A stretch of 64,000 bases of DNA, taken from Ganoderma boninense. Lineage: Eukaryota > Basidiomycota > Agaricomycetes > Polyporales > Polyporaceae. The DNA lies in assembly GCA_002900995.3 (NCBI GenBank), contig CM035315.1, forward strand, positions 543,967 to 607,966, in the 5' to 3' direction. The notes under the pieces were generated by a model. That model saw only the letters and a program-made list of their open reading frames with translations. It searched no databases and was not told where the DNA came from. Below are positions 34,801-46,448 of this stretch, in pieces (the first letter of the stretch is position 1; each line of letters starts with the position of its first letter). The translations under genes were made by a program, and so were the position numbers.

Positions 34801-36883
34801 CTCACGAAAACGCATATTAATATTGGCAACATTCATTACGCTGGACTCTGCTGGACCCTGGAGGTGAGTTGTCAAGCGGATAGATCGCATGATGGGGACG
34901 ATGCATGCAGGTACCGAAATCTCCGTAAGTCAGATCCAGCGCTTCCTGATTCGGGACGCTGCATTGTTCAGCAGCGGACTCGTGCGGGTCCATACATTGT
35001 CTTGAACGCCCGTCTTCCTCTAGCTCTCAACGGTGGCGTGTGCCATAAAACGCTTGCATCTCCTCTTGTCTTCGCTATTCTTGCTCATGGCTAGACCTCG
35101 CGGGTATTGCATAGCGTCGTTCCAATTGGAGCTGTCCTGTGTTACGGGCCATCAGTGCGCCATCAGAACTTGTTACTTATGCCATCCCGGCGAAACAATT
35201 GTGTGGATTCGGCGCTGTCCGAAGCATGGGGATATCTGGCGTGATCTGGAGGATCGATATGACTCGATCCCAGCTGTGAAATTTACCTATTCAAGCGTCC
35301 CTGAGCCTCAAGGCCGTCCTCTTTCCAGGCAAGGCCCGCCGCGATGGGCAATTTTCGCGCGGTTGACGGGCGCTCACGCCAGATAAGTAATTGCCGATGT
35401 CGGATAAGTACAAGTCGGATATCCCTATTTGTGACGGCATGCTCCTTGCCAGCGCAGCGAGACTCCGCGCCGGTCTCCAAACTCGCTATAAGACCCCCCT
35501 TCCCACCTCTGCCAGCTTTCCCCCTTCGCTGAGCAGCCATCACTGCCTCTCCGTCTCCTTCGCTATTCTCGCCCTTGTATCTGCATCCGTCGCTAACTCA
35601 GGTATCTCGTGCTCCCCGGACTTCACCCATGTATACCTGAGGTGAACAACCCCGGGGCCTTTCCCCCCTCCTCCGTAAGTTGTGCAGTGTCTTCGGAATC
35701 CCCCCCTCTCTCCCCCTCTGATGCCTTGCCATTTTATGACGGTGGCAGGTTGTTCACAATAACTTCCCCCCCCCCCGTATTCGCTCACCAGCGTCTTCGG
35801 GCAGGACAACGTCCCCCGATTAGTCCACCCCCTCTCGATGTCATTGGACATCGCCCCCTTCAATCTTCTTTGTCTATGATTTTCCCTCCACCTCCTGCTG
35901 GTAGTTGCCTTTTTGGTCAACCGCCGTCGCCACTTGCGAACCTCGCCCTTGCAACGTGCTGTGGGCGGCTTTGTGGGTGCTTCGACGCACGGACCACCAC
36001 GTCGTGTCAGGTGAGGGCCAAAATACAAGGTGCGTGGTTCTCAGCCGTATAGCGCGGACGACGGCGACGGAGCCATGACACACCTTCCATGACACCGGGG
36101 CCTTTGGGCGGTGTCCTGGAGGGCGTTGTCGTCGATGTGGGTGATTGTACGCGATGGGTGTATCTGTACCTACCGTGCGGTCGGGGGCCCGCCCACGCAG
36201 ATTGCCGTACCGTCTGGGCTTGAATGTAGCGGTTCCTTGTGTTCGGAAATGTCACGTATTTCTTGCATTTACCCCCTAACGACGCACCGCGTGATACCTA
36301 TGTGGTCCCGAAGACAATAGCCCGTTGCTGGGCGCGGTGTGCAATATAATATTTGGTTGCCTTCAAAAGCCTTGACCCTAAGACTTGGGCCCATTTTTTG
36401 CGCGCCGTACCCCTCGCACCCCTCCCTCCTTTGGCCTTGGGCGTCCTCAGCATACTTGGGCGCCGGTTCATCCTCCATGATCTTCTCTTCGATCCCTGAT
36501 TGGTCTCTTGCCCTCCCATCACTGGCCGACGGCGGTGAACCGACTCGGGCGGCGCACGCCACCAGGTGTTATGTCCCCGCATTGCTCTGTTCTGGGATCA
36601 ACGATGGCCTATACAATGCACAATATATTCTTTGGCGACACTGGGAGTCCGTTGGCGGTCTAAAGACGCGAAACGGAGCGGAGGAACGGTAGGAACGCGT
36701 CCCGCAAGGGCTGGTGGATCGGTACGGGGCTCACTCATGAACCGTAAGTCCCGCAAGCGCCGGATATACCTCTGTAGCAGCAATGCGCGCCGCGTCCGTC
36801 TTGCTATTCCTCTCACCTTTCTGCACCATCCACCACCTTTTCGTGCCGTTTTCTCCATCCCAGAACATCCACCACTTTGAAAC
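31835..36883. other. Long region without a supported gene
   Basis: Five kilobases with no family I recognise. It contains a CTG/TGC trinucleotide run near 34339-34360, a T-run near 33702, and several poly-C tracts of 6-11 bases between 35490 and 35780. Frames at 32527-33240, 33761-34396 and 35033-35386 are open but lack supporting evidence. A Cys/His-rich stretch (CVTGHQCAIRTCYLCHPGE) near 35140 in the last of these is the most protein-like, but no ATG-initiated gene could be built. Confidence 0.4.
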
Positions 36884-37748
36884 ATGTCTTCCCAGCCGTC
36901 AGGCCGTCGCCCGAGTGTGTCCTTCCTGGAGGGACACACAATCCACATCCTGTCGCCGAGGGTCTCTCCCGAGCCTGTCGCGGAGGAGGAGAGGCCTCTC
37001 GCGACGAACGGTGGGCAACAGGCCGGAGCGTATCAGTGCGTTCCTCCATCTGCTCGATTTCGGGCCTCCCGAGGTTAACGACGAGCCTTATCCACCAGCA
37101 TCCCTGTGGTCAACCACTACCCGCCACGCTTCTTCGCTCCCGGTCCTGCCGTGCAGCCCTCCCTCACGTCGTTTCCCGTCCCGTCCACCCCGCTGCTCTC
37201 CACGATCGAGCTTCCGCCTGCCCCATCCCTCCCCACGGGCACGATCTCCAGCGTTCCCACAGCGCTCAGCGCAGACGAGCTCGCGCTGCTCCCGTCGAAG
37301 CCCATCGCCTGGCGCCTCCAGCAGCAGTGGGACGTGCGCGACATGGGCCTGCCCATCGGGCCTCCCCGCAGACGAGCCCATCCCGGCGCTCAGCGGCGTC
37401 CCCGAGGTCGCCCTGCACTTCATCCCGCACCCGTCCTTCTCGCCGTTCGTGCACACCATCGTCGTCCAGCCGAACTTCGAGGGCAAGTTCGTCGTGACCG
37501 TCGGCGACCTCGCCCGCGAGATCAAGGCCGCCCTGCGCGCCCCTCTCCAGGGCAGAATCTCGGACGAGCAGCGTGCGGTGCTCCACGCCGCCCAGCGGTC
37601 CCGCCATGTCGGGCGGGGCAGCGCCCCCGCCGACTACCGCATCGACATGTGGGGCCCCGGCAGGATGTTCCTGCGGCACCTTGTGTCGCTGAGCGCCGCC
37701 GAGGAGGGCCTGCGCCGCGAGTTCGCGGTGCAGTTCCAGCTCATCTAG
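36884..37748 (+). CDS. DUF6699 domain protein 4, one-base frameshift
   Basis: Exon 1 (36884-37035) begins MSSQPSGRRPSVSFLEG; the intron 37036-37098 (GTGCGT...CAG) joins in phase to exon 2 (AYHIPVVNHYPPRFFAPGPA). Residues 50-120 are Pro-rich. The domain shows IAWRLQQQWDVRDMGLPIG, then, after removal of one C from GGGCCTCCCC at about 37358-37366, LPADEPIPALSGVPEVALHF, FSPFVHTIVVQPNFEGKF, FVVTVGDLAREIKAALRAPL and a final strand FAVQFQLI before TAG. This is the DUF6699 pattern. The frame break is at a C/G-rich run, as in other genes of this window, so an error in the consensus is plausible. No targeting signal seen. Confidence 0.75.
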
Positions 37749-38410
37749 AGGTGCGTGTCTTTCCTCAGCGCTGCTGGTCCTCGCATCAGTGCTGATCGCG
37801 GTTTCGATTTTGATTTAGGCTGCTCCCGCGCACGTCGCCGCTGCGCCCAGTATGAACGGCGTGTTCATGGCGCGCCGTGTTCCAAGGGCGATGCTCGTCG
37901 CTCTCTCGTCATGATACTGTATCGCTCCCTGTACTATAAGGCCTTTTGGTCACGAGTATTGTTACGAGTACGTTACGAGCACCTCACCTAAGCCGCCTCC
38001 GTCTTCCCCGCATTTGTACCATTATCGGTCCGCCGTGACCACACATCGTCTCGTGTCTTCTGCAGCAGCCCACATTGTACTCTATACTGGCTCCTTGATC
38101 AACATCGACAGCGGCTGCTGATTTTTCTATTCTCTCAACGTCATCGTGGATCGTAGGATTCAATTCGAACGTATGGCTCTAAGAAGGCTAGACGTAAGTA
38201 TTCAGATCGCAGCCGCCACAAGAGGAAGGTTAATGGAGGGCAGAGGGTTAGACGATGCGGCGCAGTCATCACAATAGAGAATAAGCGCGCGCTCTTACGA
38301 CCGTCCACTTCTTCCACTCCCCTGTGCACCATCACCTGAACTCGACTCCAGACCTCTTGTTTTCAGCCTTCAAGTTGCGAGGAACCCCTCTCTCGGCCAT
38401 GGAATCCTGA
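37749..38410. other. Intergenic
   Basis: 3' flank of the DUF6699 gene and upstream sequence of the next, decayed gene. Nothing recognised. Confidence 0.5.
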
Positions 38411-39917
38411 ATGGCCAGCAACATCCGTGTGGAGGAAAGTTACCAAGTGAGGCTGTCTTGCTTTTCGGGTCGTGCTCATTTGCTTAACTTTCTCCTCGCC
38501 ACTAGGCACCAGCATACATATGGATACATATATGCGCCTCGATTGTGCCACACTGCGACGATCTGTGGCGTGGACAGTCAGATTGGCATGGAGTCATCCC
38601 TGCGAGATGACATCTTTGTTCGTCTTGTTCCAGGAGCCGATCCGAGGGTGGCGCAACACGAAGACGTGAGCTTTCTGGAACCTCCTTCCCTACTGCGTCA
38701 CTCATGCACACTTTTTCAGACCCGTCAAACAGCTCTCCATGCAATAAGTGTGTCCAGTTCTCTGGAAAAACTCTATGGACGCACCGTAACGCGCACGACG
38801 TCCACCCGGCTCCATTCCCGACCACTCCAATACTATCATGATTCCCCTTCTTCGGGCCTGATCGATGGACCCATAGGCACCCATGGTCTGAAACACTCGC
38901 TCCCGATCGTCCCAGATCGCGTCGTGGAGCCCACACATGGCGAATGGAGACGTGGATGCCTCGCCGAAAACAGTCGGACCCGGCATCCGAGACCAAGGCG
39001 CGCCGCGGACATTGTTTTTCCTCCCGCGTTGCTGTGTGACAAGCCCTATGATCAATGAAAATTTGAAGGCCGAGGCTCGAGGCTCACTCAAGTGCTGGGT
39101 CCCACGTTGGGAAGGAACTTTCTTTCTGGACAGAAAGTTGAAAGGTTACTTTGTCCTGGTCCAGGTCGGTTCTGCAATCGCGGCCCCATGACAGGCTGCT
39201 ACACGTGCTGATCTGCATTTCATTACAGGACCAAGCTCATGCAAAGTTCCAGCCTCACGAGAAATGCGTGGATCGTCTCCTGCAACTCGGAAGTCGCGAC
39301 GCGGAGCCGCCGAGGAGTGGCGGGACTTTCGACCAAGGTTCGTCGCTCCATGAGCTTGGCAACGCGGTGCCTAATATACACTTGCAGATCATCGATGTTC
39401 TATCTGGATCCTGCTGCTTTCATCTGCGTCGATCAGTTGCGGGGTCAACGTGAATCAAACATCCGACGTCTCCTCTGCGCTCTAGACTTGGCAACTTGAA
39501 GGATACCTAAATGGATGGACAGCTACATACTGGATCCTCACTCGAGGCACGTCTTGCTGAAGGAACACGAACTTGTCGGTAAGTCACATCTCTGGTGTTG
39601 ATGCCCGTGTCGACCTTTGCCTGACTCCGTGTATGCATCGTGGTGCAGGCCTCCACCTCCCATTTATTCCCGGTGGTCAAAGTCAGGCCGATGTCGTCGA
39701 TCTCGGTTCCGATCGCACCGATCCATATGAAGAATGTATGCGGGCCCCCACTGCGAGGCACAGCAGATCCGGCGTCGCATTGGACTTCTCCATCTTAGCT
39801 TCCATAGGCACGGAGGTCTCCAACCTCGAACTTGAAGCAGTACACCCAAGTTCCACTTCTCCGTTCTGTTCGCAACTACGGAAGAAGGGTGGACTTCCAT
39901 GGCCAATCCAAAATTGA
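38411..39917 (+). pseudogene. Unrecognised multi-exon gene, apparently decayed
   Basis: Exon-like pieces with good splice signals occur in order: MASNIRVEESYQ (38411) before GTGAGG; a block ending AQHED before GTGAGC near 38666; a block SSMFYLDPAAFICVDQLRGQ near 39394; then, in the same frame but after an in-frame TGA at about 39497, RIPKWMDSYILDPHSRHVLL ending at a GTAAGT near 39581; then GLHLPFIPGGQSQADVVDLG from the acceptor near 39649 to a TGA at 39915. The protein-like text across the stop, and frames that do not join elsewhere, suggest decay. I do not recognise the family. If the TGA is a sequencing error, the gene could be intact. Confidence 0.4.
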
Positions 39918-40536
39918 GGCCCGTCGACGCTCGCTGTGCGATCATCGAAGCGTCGCTCTGACCCGGACACGAGGTGGTGGCTGCGGTGGACCGGGCTCCT
40001 GCCAGTATGCCATTGGACGTCGGCTGAGTCTGACGTTGAAGAGGCCCCTCGATAGGATCTGCCCGCACCGAGCCGAAGGAGCAAGCTGCAGGTACACTGA
40101 AACGAGCCCCACTATTGCAGGACCGCTCCGGCGCCGTCGCACCTCGACGGTGGCGGACTCCTCCAGTCACCACTGTGCATCGATAAACGCCTCATTTATC
40201 CATCTTCGACAATCGACTTGGCCCACAACACAAATGCTTGCTGCAAGGTCATTTCTCGGAAATGAACAAGCCTTCGAAATCTGACCCGTGTCTTGAACGA
40301 CTTTTCGCGCCTTGGCCCGTACCTTTTGTTGTGACACGCAGACGCGGCGTTTGTTGTCATCAGCTGGTTTACGTCGGTTCGCTGGGCAGTGGATGGCACG
40401 GAGGAGCAAAGACATTAAGATCCGCATTCATGATGCCTACCTACTACTACTAAAAGTACAGTACAATGGAGGGGATTCTGTTCCGACTAGATATCTCTAA
40501 TGTGCAATGTGCATACAATACGGGTATAAGTTACAG
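39918..40536. other. Intergenic, convergent with polymerase gamma
   Basis: Lies between the 3' end of the decayed gene and the stop codon of the minus-strand polymerase gamma gene. No feature recognised. Confidence 0.5.
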
Positions 40537-43500
40537 CTACGCAATCCGGCCAGTCGTCCGCATCGTTTTCAGCATCTCCTCCGCGACCGTCGCCCAGTCG
40601 TACTGGCTCCCGTCTCCCAACGCGCGGACCTTCTTCAGGCGCTGGGCGTCGCTCTTACGCGTCGTCCTCGCCTTTGACGATTTTGACTTCGCCGCGGCAG
40701 CCGTAGCCGTGGCCTCCTTCGGCTTGTACGCCCACGCCTGCCGTCTGACCTCCTCGATGTCCGAGGTCGCCTGCGCCCTCAACCACGGCGCGCTGTTCGC
40801 GCGGTGCGCCAGGCAGTCCGGGGACGAGTACCCGAACAGGCTGCTCTCGCAGTCCAGCCCGTCGTTCTCGACCATCGGCTGCCCTCCCGGCCACAGCGAT
40901 CCCCCGTGCGTCTTCTCAGCGTCTTGGCGATGTCCACGCTCTCCCCCGGGGGGATCGGGACGGGCTGGGACGGGGTGACGCACGGCATGTCGACCTCCTT
41001 GCGGAGGACGTGGTCGATGTCGACGGCGGAGAAGAACGCGACGCCCTGGGGCAGGTCGTCGAGGCCGAGCTTGTACGCAAAGAAGCTGCGCGTCCAGAGG
41101 TTCGCGATCTGCAGCGCGAGCGCGGCGCGGTAGCGGTCCGCGTCCTTGACGAGGTAGCGCAGCTCGTCGTGCACGGAGATGAGGTAGCGCGCCTGGATGT
41201 CGTACTTGGCGATCAGGTGCTGCATGGACACGATGAGCAGGTGCAGGTAGTCGACGCCCGACGACTGCACGACCCAGTTGATCCGGGACGTCATGTAGTT
41301 CGAGCCGAACTCCTCGGGCAGGTTCTCCTTCGACAGGGCGCTGGTGATCCCGCACCCCAGGGCGGGGGTCTGCGGGCGGCTCGAGAGCGCGATCTCTTCG
41401 AGCTTGTTGAAGACGAAACTCTCTGTCCCTCCATACCAGAACTTGCGCCCGAACAGGTATGTGCCGTGGCTAGTCTGCCCCTTCGTCGATGCATACAGGT
41501 CCTTGGCGAGCTGCTCGGCCTTCTCAGGGAGCATCCCCGCGCTGCCCTGCAGCAACAGCAGGACGGCATGCCGCTGGCCAGCGCCGTAGATGCGGGAGTA
41601 GTTGAACACCTTCGCCTGGTCGCGCGAGATGCCGAGGATGCTCGCCGTCTTCGAGTGCAAGTCGGTGCCCGCAGCCTTGGTCCCCTCGAGCGTCATCCAC
41701 CCGATCGCCGTCGCGCCGTGCAAGCCGAACTGCGCGTCGCCCATCACGCTCGAGATCCAGAGCTCCTCCGAGTCGACGTCGGCGCCGACGATCGAGTAGC
41801 CAGGCGGCGCACGCACCATCGCCTTGAGCTCGGACCCGATGCGGTTCTTCTTCGCGTTGCTCGCCGTGAGCCACGTCTTCTCGATCGCGCGGCGCGTGAC
41901 CGTGCCCATGGTGATGACCTGGGGCAGGATGATGCCCCACTTCTTGCCGGGCTCTGCGGGGCGCGGGACGCCGATGTCGAGCTTGTCGTCCTGCCAGACG
42001 ACCATCTGCTTCATGACGCGGTCGCGTGCGGAGATCCAGTAGCTGCACTGCGCGTTCATGTCGAGCGCGTTCTTGGCCTCCTCGAACGGGCTCGCGAGCG
42101 TCTCGTCCTGCGCGTACTTCATGAACGTCTTCGCAAGCGGGCTGCCCACGTTCGCCGCCTCCCCATCCTTGTGCGGCAGCTTATAGAACGTGTAGTGCGC
42201 AGTGCTGTTGTGCAGCGTCAGGTCCGCCTTGTCCGTGAACTTGAGCGGGGTCGCGCGCGTCTCGAATTCCTCCTTCTGCGGCACGCGGAACGTCCAGCCG
42301 TGCTGCTTCGAGTAGAACAGCGGCCAGCCCTGCCAAGACAGCCGTAGCAGAAGAGGGGCCGAGCGAGTCCGGACGGTCAGGTCAAGTGTTCCTGGTGGGC
42401 AGTCCTTCTTCGGCTTCGCGAGCTCCCAATACCACTTGGGCCAGTATACGGGAGCTGGTTTCGGTGCGGCCGTTTTGGTCGTTCTGCGCTTGGGGAAGGC
42501 GGATGTTTCGGTCGATATCAACCAGTCGAGCTGCTGTAGCCAGGGGTCGGTCTGGATGCGCTCGAGCCGAGAGTGTCGAACGGCCTTTGCTAGACGGAGG
42601 ATAGCGTCTCTAGCCTCGTCCGATTTCCATCCGGCACAAATGTTCTTCGTGAGTTCTCGGTCGACGGACCGGAGTAAACCACTCTCGAGCGCAGGAACAC
42701 CGTGTGTCGCACTGAGGATAGAAGCTAGCTTCTTGTTGGCAGCAGTCGGTAATCTCGTCACCTCACCGCCTACATAGTAGTGCCACCCATCGGTGGTCGA
42801 GTACTGGAGAGGCTCGCCATCGTACGAGAGCTGCAGCAACAGAGGAAGGATGCGCCTGACGGTCGTAACACCGAAAGGGTCAGCCACCAAATGGCGGTAC
42901 CAGGTCGGAGCAAATTGTTCCACCACGACAGGTCCTGGGGGCGGTTGGGGAGATTCGACGGAAGATGTAGCCTGATTGTACATAAGCATAAGACGGTCAT
43001 TAATAATTGGTAAAGACAACCACGACACACCTCAAGTGGATCAACACCCCGTGACTTCCCAGCGACCTTGGGTGTCCAGTCCAGCTGCGAGAGCCAGACG
43101 TCCTCTTTCCATTTGCCGTCCGTCATCATAGCCTTTGCTTGTTCCGCGAGCTCGATTAAGCGCTTCTTGACCTTGTCCTCCATGTCCTTGTACGCACGTT
43201 CCGCGTTTGCGAGGTATGCCTCCCACTCCTCGTTCACGGTAAGTAGACTCGAGCCCATGGTCAAGATGCCGGCGAAGGAGACGGGGCTCGGACATGCGGC
43301 ACGGAATGCGGGGAGTGTCTTCGTGAACACAGCGTGTGTCGCTTCGACATCGGACGCACAATAGTCGAGGTAGGTAAAGATGTCGTCGCGAATCTCCTCG
43401 CGCGTCGAATTCAAGAAGTCATCCCGCGTGTCCTTGTTCAGCCTGATCCCGCAGTACAGCATCGCCACGTCCTCGAGACTGCTCAGCGACGACTGGTCCT

Positions 43501-44511
43501 CCCAGCGTTTCGACATGTCCTCCTCCGGTTCCGGTGACGCCGCGGCGGTGTGTAGCTCGGCGTCCCGGAGGCCCTCCTCCATCTGTCGCATGACCTCCTG
43601 CATCCTCTCCTTCTCCGCCGGGTCCGTGGCGTTCTCGATCTCCTCCACCCCGTCGTCCATGACGTCCCTCAGCATCTGGATCGCCTCCAGCCGCCGCTCC
43701 TCCTCCAGCTCCTTCGTCTTCCGGTACTTCTGCCACGCCCACGCTGGTGCGACGAGATGCCCTTCACCGCGACGTGCAGCGACATCGTGTCCAGGAACCG
43801 CGTCTGCGTCGGCTCCACGTTGTACTCCTCCAGGATACGCTTCCGGTCGAACGACACGTTGTGCCCCACCACAATGCGTGGCACGCTCGGGTCGCCCAAC
43901 GGGATCAGCTGCTGCGGGTCCTCGTCCTCGCCCAGCAGCCACGGCGAAATCCAGGCGTACCACGCGTTCGGGGTTGCCAGACAGGCCATGACAGCGTTGT
44001 CGCGTGCGATGGGCATCGTCTCGATGTCGAAAACGAGCAGCTCCTCCGGCTTCCCGTCGACGGACTGCGGGAACGGGACGTGCTCGCTGTAGCTCGAGCC
44101 ATCGGGCAGGTACGAGTAGCGCGTCCAGCCGGACTGGATGAGCCAGTCGTCCGGTTTGGGGGGCAGCTTGGCCGCGGCGAGGTCTTGCGCAAGCGTGAGC
44201 CAGGGTTGCGCGGCAGTGGTACCGATGCGATAGAAGTGCTCGTCGAGGGTGCGGCCTTGGAGCGGGGGCAACGTGAAGCCGGTATCGGGGAGGATGGAGC
44301 CCTGTGCAGGGTCGAGACCGTGCTTCTTAAGGTGCTCTTGCGCGATGTTGACGTAGGCCTTTGGTGGAGGGGGGAAGGAGATGTTACGGAAGACTTGGCG
44401 GTGGAGCTGGCGCGAGAGAAGTTGGACGCCGACCTCGTTCCGTTTTGGCCCTGGCGTAACGAGTGGTTGGTAAGCAGACCGAGGAGTGACAACGTAGAGG
44501 GTAGGCGAGAC
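40537..44511 (-). CDS. MIP1: Mitochondrial DNA polymerase gamma catalytic subunit
   Basis: Family A polymerase that replicates mitochondrial DNA. Two main exons on the minus strand, 44511-43031 and 42971-40537, separated by a 59-base intron, give about 1,300 residues, close to fungal MIP1. The N-terminal text RNEVGVQLLSRQLHRQVF is typical. The proofreading exonuclease shows Exo I VFDIETMP, Exo II VGHNVSFDRKRI and Exo III YCASDVEATHAVF. Polymerase motifs are A (GADVDSEELWI, about 41770), B (RDQAKVFNYSRIYGAG, about 41620) and C (SVHDELRYL, about 41165). Two frame corrections are required: near 43750 (SSHQR to AWQKYRKTK) and near 40918 (DIAKTL to EKTHGGSLW). The true start is not found: in frame there is only a stop upstream of 44511, so a short 5' exon with the mitochondrial leader is likely missing. 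For such an essential gene, consensus errors seem more likely than decay, but a pseudogene copy is possible. Confidence 0.9.
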
Positions 44512-46448
44512 ATCAGTCGAGGCTCGTCAGTGTATCCTAGAGCGGCAGGCTCCTACAGCAGTGCGGCGGCCTCCATTTTCGCTATCGCGACAGTGCTGCA
44601 CATTGGGTAACTGAGGAGGGGCTTACACCCCTCCCCCTTACCATTGTCCGGGACTCGCGACGACATGGGAAAACGGATAGAACAAGGCCAGAAGATTCGA
44701 CACGCGAAAATCCCCATGTTAACCCGACACAGTCCCATAATGCATGAAGAATGGGGATGGTCGGCCTTATTCGTTACGAGATAGCTGACAGTAATCATCC
44801 TTGCCGACCACAGCTCCTGACTATGCTCTCGATCCTCCAAGTTGTTTCATCTGGCCTTGGCATAGACCAGCAGTAGAACCGTTGTTCATGGATCGATTTG
44901 CTTCGCCTTCGGTGAAGCAGACCAGTGAGGCCATGTACAGCGATTGCGCTCACGCGCCAGGATGGAGAACACTGAGCCCTCGTGGCATTGCGCTCTCCCA
45001 ACTCGAAGCGTGGACCAAGTCGCACGACCATTAGAGTAGAAGCCTTGCACTCCGCACAAGTTCCACTTCCATTGGTCGAATCGCGCCTCATGTAAGGGAA
45101 GGGATGTGTGACGAGCAGAGACGGAGACGAAGTGATGATACGGCGACATACCTTGATCCGCAACGGCCTGTTGCAACTCCTTCTCTCGCGCCTCCTCCGT
45201 ACGCTTCTTCTGGGTGCTTCTACGCACTGGCGGCTTGGCCTGTCGAGGTTTGTGCTGAAGCGCGGCAAGAGGTGCGGAAACATGGAGAGAGCGAGAGACC
45301 GGTGCTGACGGGGACTGCAGTTTTCTCCACATCTGTGTCGCGCAAGCATCCACCCGAGAGCAGTAAAATAAGTAATAATCTTGTGCGTCCTACGACGACA
45401 TATAAGCCCAGTGCGACGGGGAGAAGGGGATGGGAGAGAGAGAGGCGATAGTGGAGATGGGGCTAGCGGCGAGGAGCCAGCAGTGTCCCGGCGCTTCGCG
45501 ATGTAAGCGGCTTTCTATTGGTATTACTTAGCTCCCTTTACTTGGTTGCTTACAGTAAGTAGAACCTTAGTGATCTGCTTGCTCTTCAGCTTCAAAATTT
45601 GGGATCCTCTCTTCTATGCTTAACCACCGTCTCGCTCCCCTTCGAAATGTCTTGCAACGCCTTACATCTTGTGCTGTGCTGGATACTCGTCCAACGCCTG
45701 AGTGCTGGGATTCATGAATCCTCCTGAGCCGCCCTTCGCATACCTCTATATGTGTAGCCTGGACCTAGCGACAGAGAAGCAATGTCATGCGCAGCATGGC
45801 CGCCGCCCTCCAGAAGGGCCGGTACGGCGGCGCTGACGTATGCTGGGACGTTGTAATGTGGGCGGCCATGGGGGGCATTGATCGTCGGCGGGGTCCAAGG
45901 AGCTCGGCGCTGCCATTCCGGGAATGCCGACGTCGCAAAGTCGGGCGCGCGTTAATATTAGACCCAAGTATTCCCCACGTTCGGGCGGAGATGCACACGA
46001 GGCCAGGGCGGAGGGCGGGCACGCTCCCATAACGGGGACACGGGGTCGGGCGCGATGTGCCCCAGATAGGAAGGCGGCGACAGTCGGGGCGCGCCCTCGT
46101 TCTCGATAAGGGAATATGCGGATGGGCGCCGGCGCCTCATGGCTGCGCGCAGGCTTCTTTTGGGCTTCTTCGGCTCGGACCCGCTGATGTGACTCGACCC
46201 CCGACCCCCGACGCGTCGGGCGGGGCGCGAATACGGCGGGACGCAAACGACGTGTACAAACATGGCGGCGCGCCATTTAAGCTCGCTTACACCGACCGAC
46301 ATGGCCCCCAACCGCGCCCGCCGCCCGCCCTCCCCGCCTCGCACCGCCGCCCTGCCGTCCGCTCCCCGCCTCCCGTCCCCCATAGCTCTTCCGCTTAGCC
46401 TGCTCTATCCTCGGAACACCGCCTGTGTGACTTCACATCATTGGCAAT
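44512..46448. other. Intergenic apart from the exon at 45152-45353
   Basis: 44512-45151 should contain the 5' exon and promoter of polymerase gamma but neither was identified with confidence. 45354-46448 is GC-rich towards its right end with overlapping chance frames; its last part probably holds the promoter of the DUF6699 gene at 46449. Confidence 0.4.
45152..45353 (-). CDS. Mitochondrial-type N-terminal exon of an unassigned protein
   Basis: On the minus strand an ATG at 45353 opens MDACATQMWRKLQSPSAPVS, then RSLHVSAPLAALQHK, an Arg/Ser/Ala-rich leader typical of mitochondrial import, followed by a Lys/Glu-rich helix (KKRTEEAREKELQQAVADQ) and a consensus donor GTATGT at 45151. I cannot place the following exons in 44515-45150. 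It could be the first exon of a mitochondrial ribosomal or other matrix protein, or conceivably the missing 5' exon of the polymerase gamma gene 640 bases downstream on the same strand. No family is claimed. Confidence 0.45.

Noticed and set aside
35033..35386. Small Cys-rich protein with a leader-like hydrophobic start
   Set aside because: The frame begins with GTG and no ATG-initiated version with a signal peptide exists; the Cys pattern matches nothing I know.
41010..42347. 445-codon frame antisense to polymerase gamma
   Set aside because: It is the GC-rich shadow of a well-supported gene on the opposite strand.
41291..43963. Interpretation of the polymerase gene as several separate short proteins
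   Set aside because: The pieces line up in the fixed order of polymerase gamma motifs and are separated only by one-base shifts and one normal intron.
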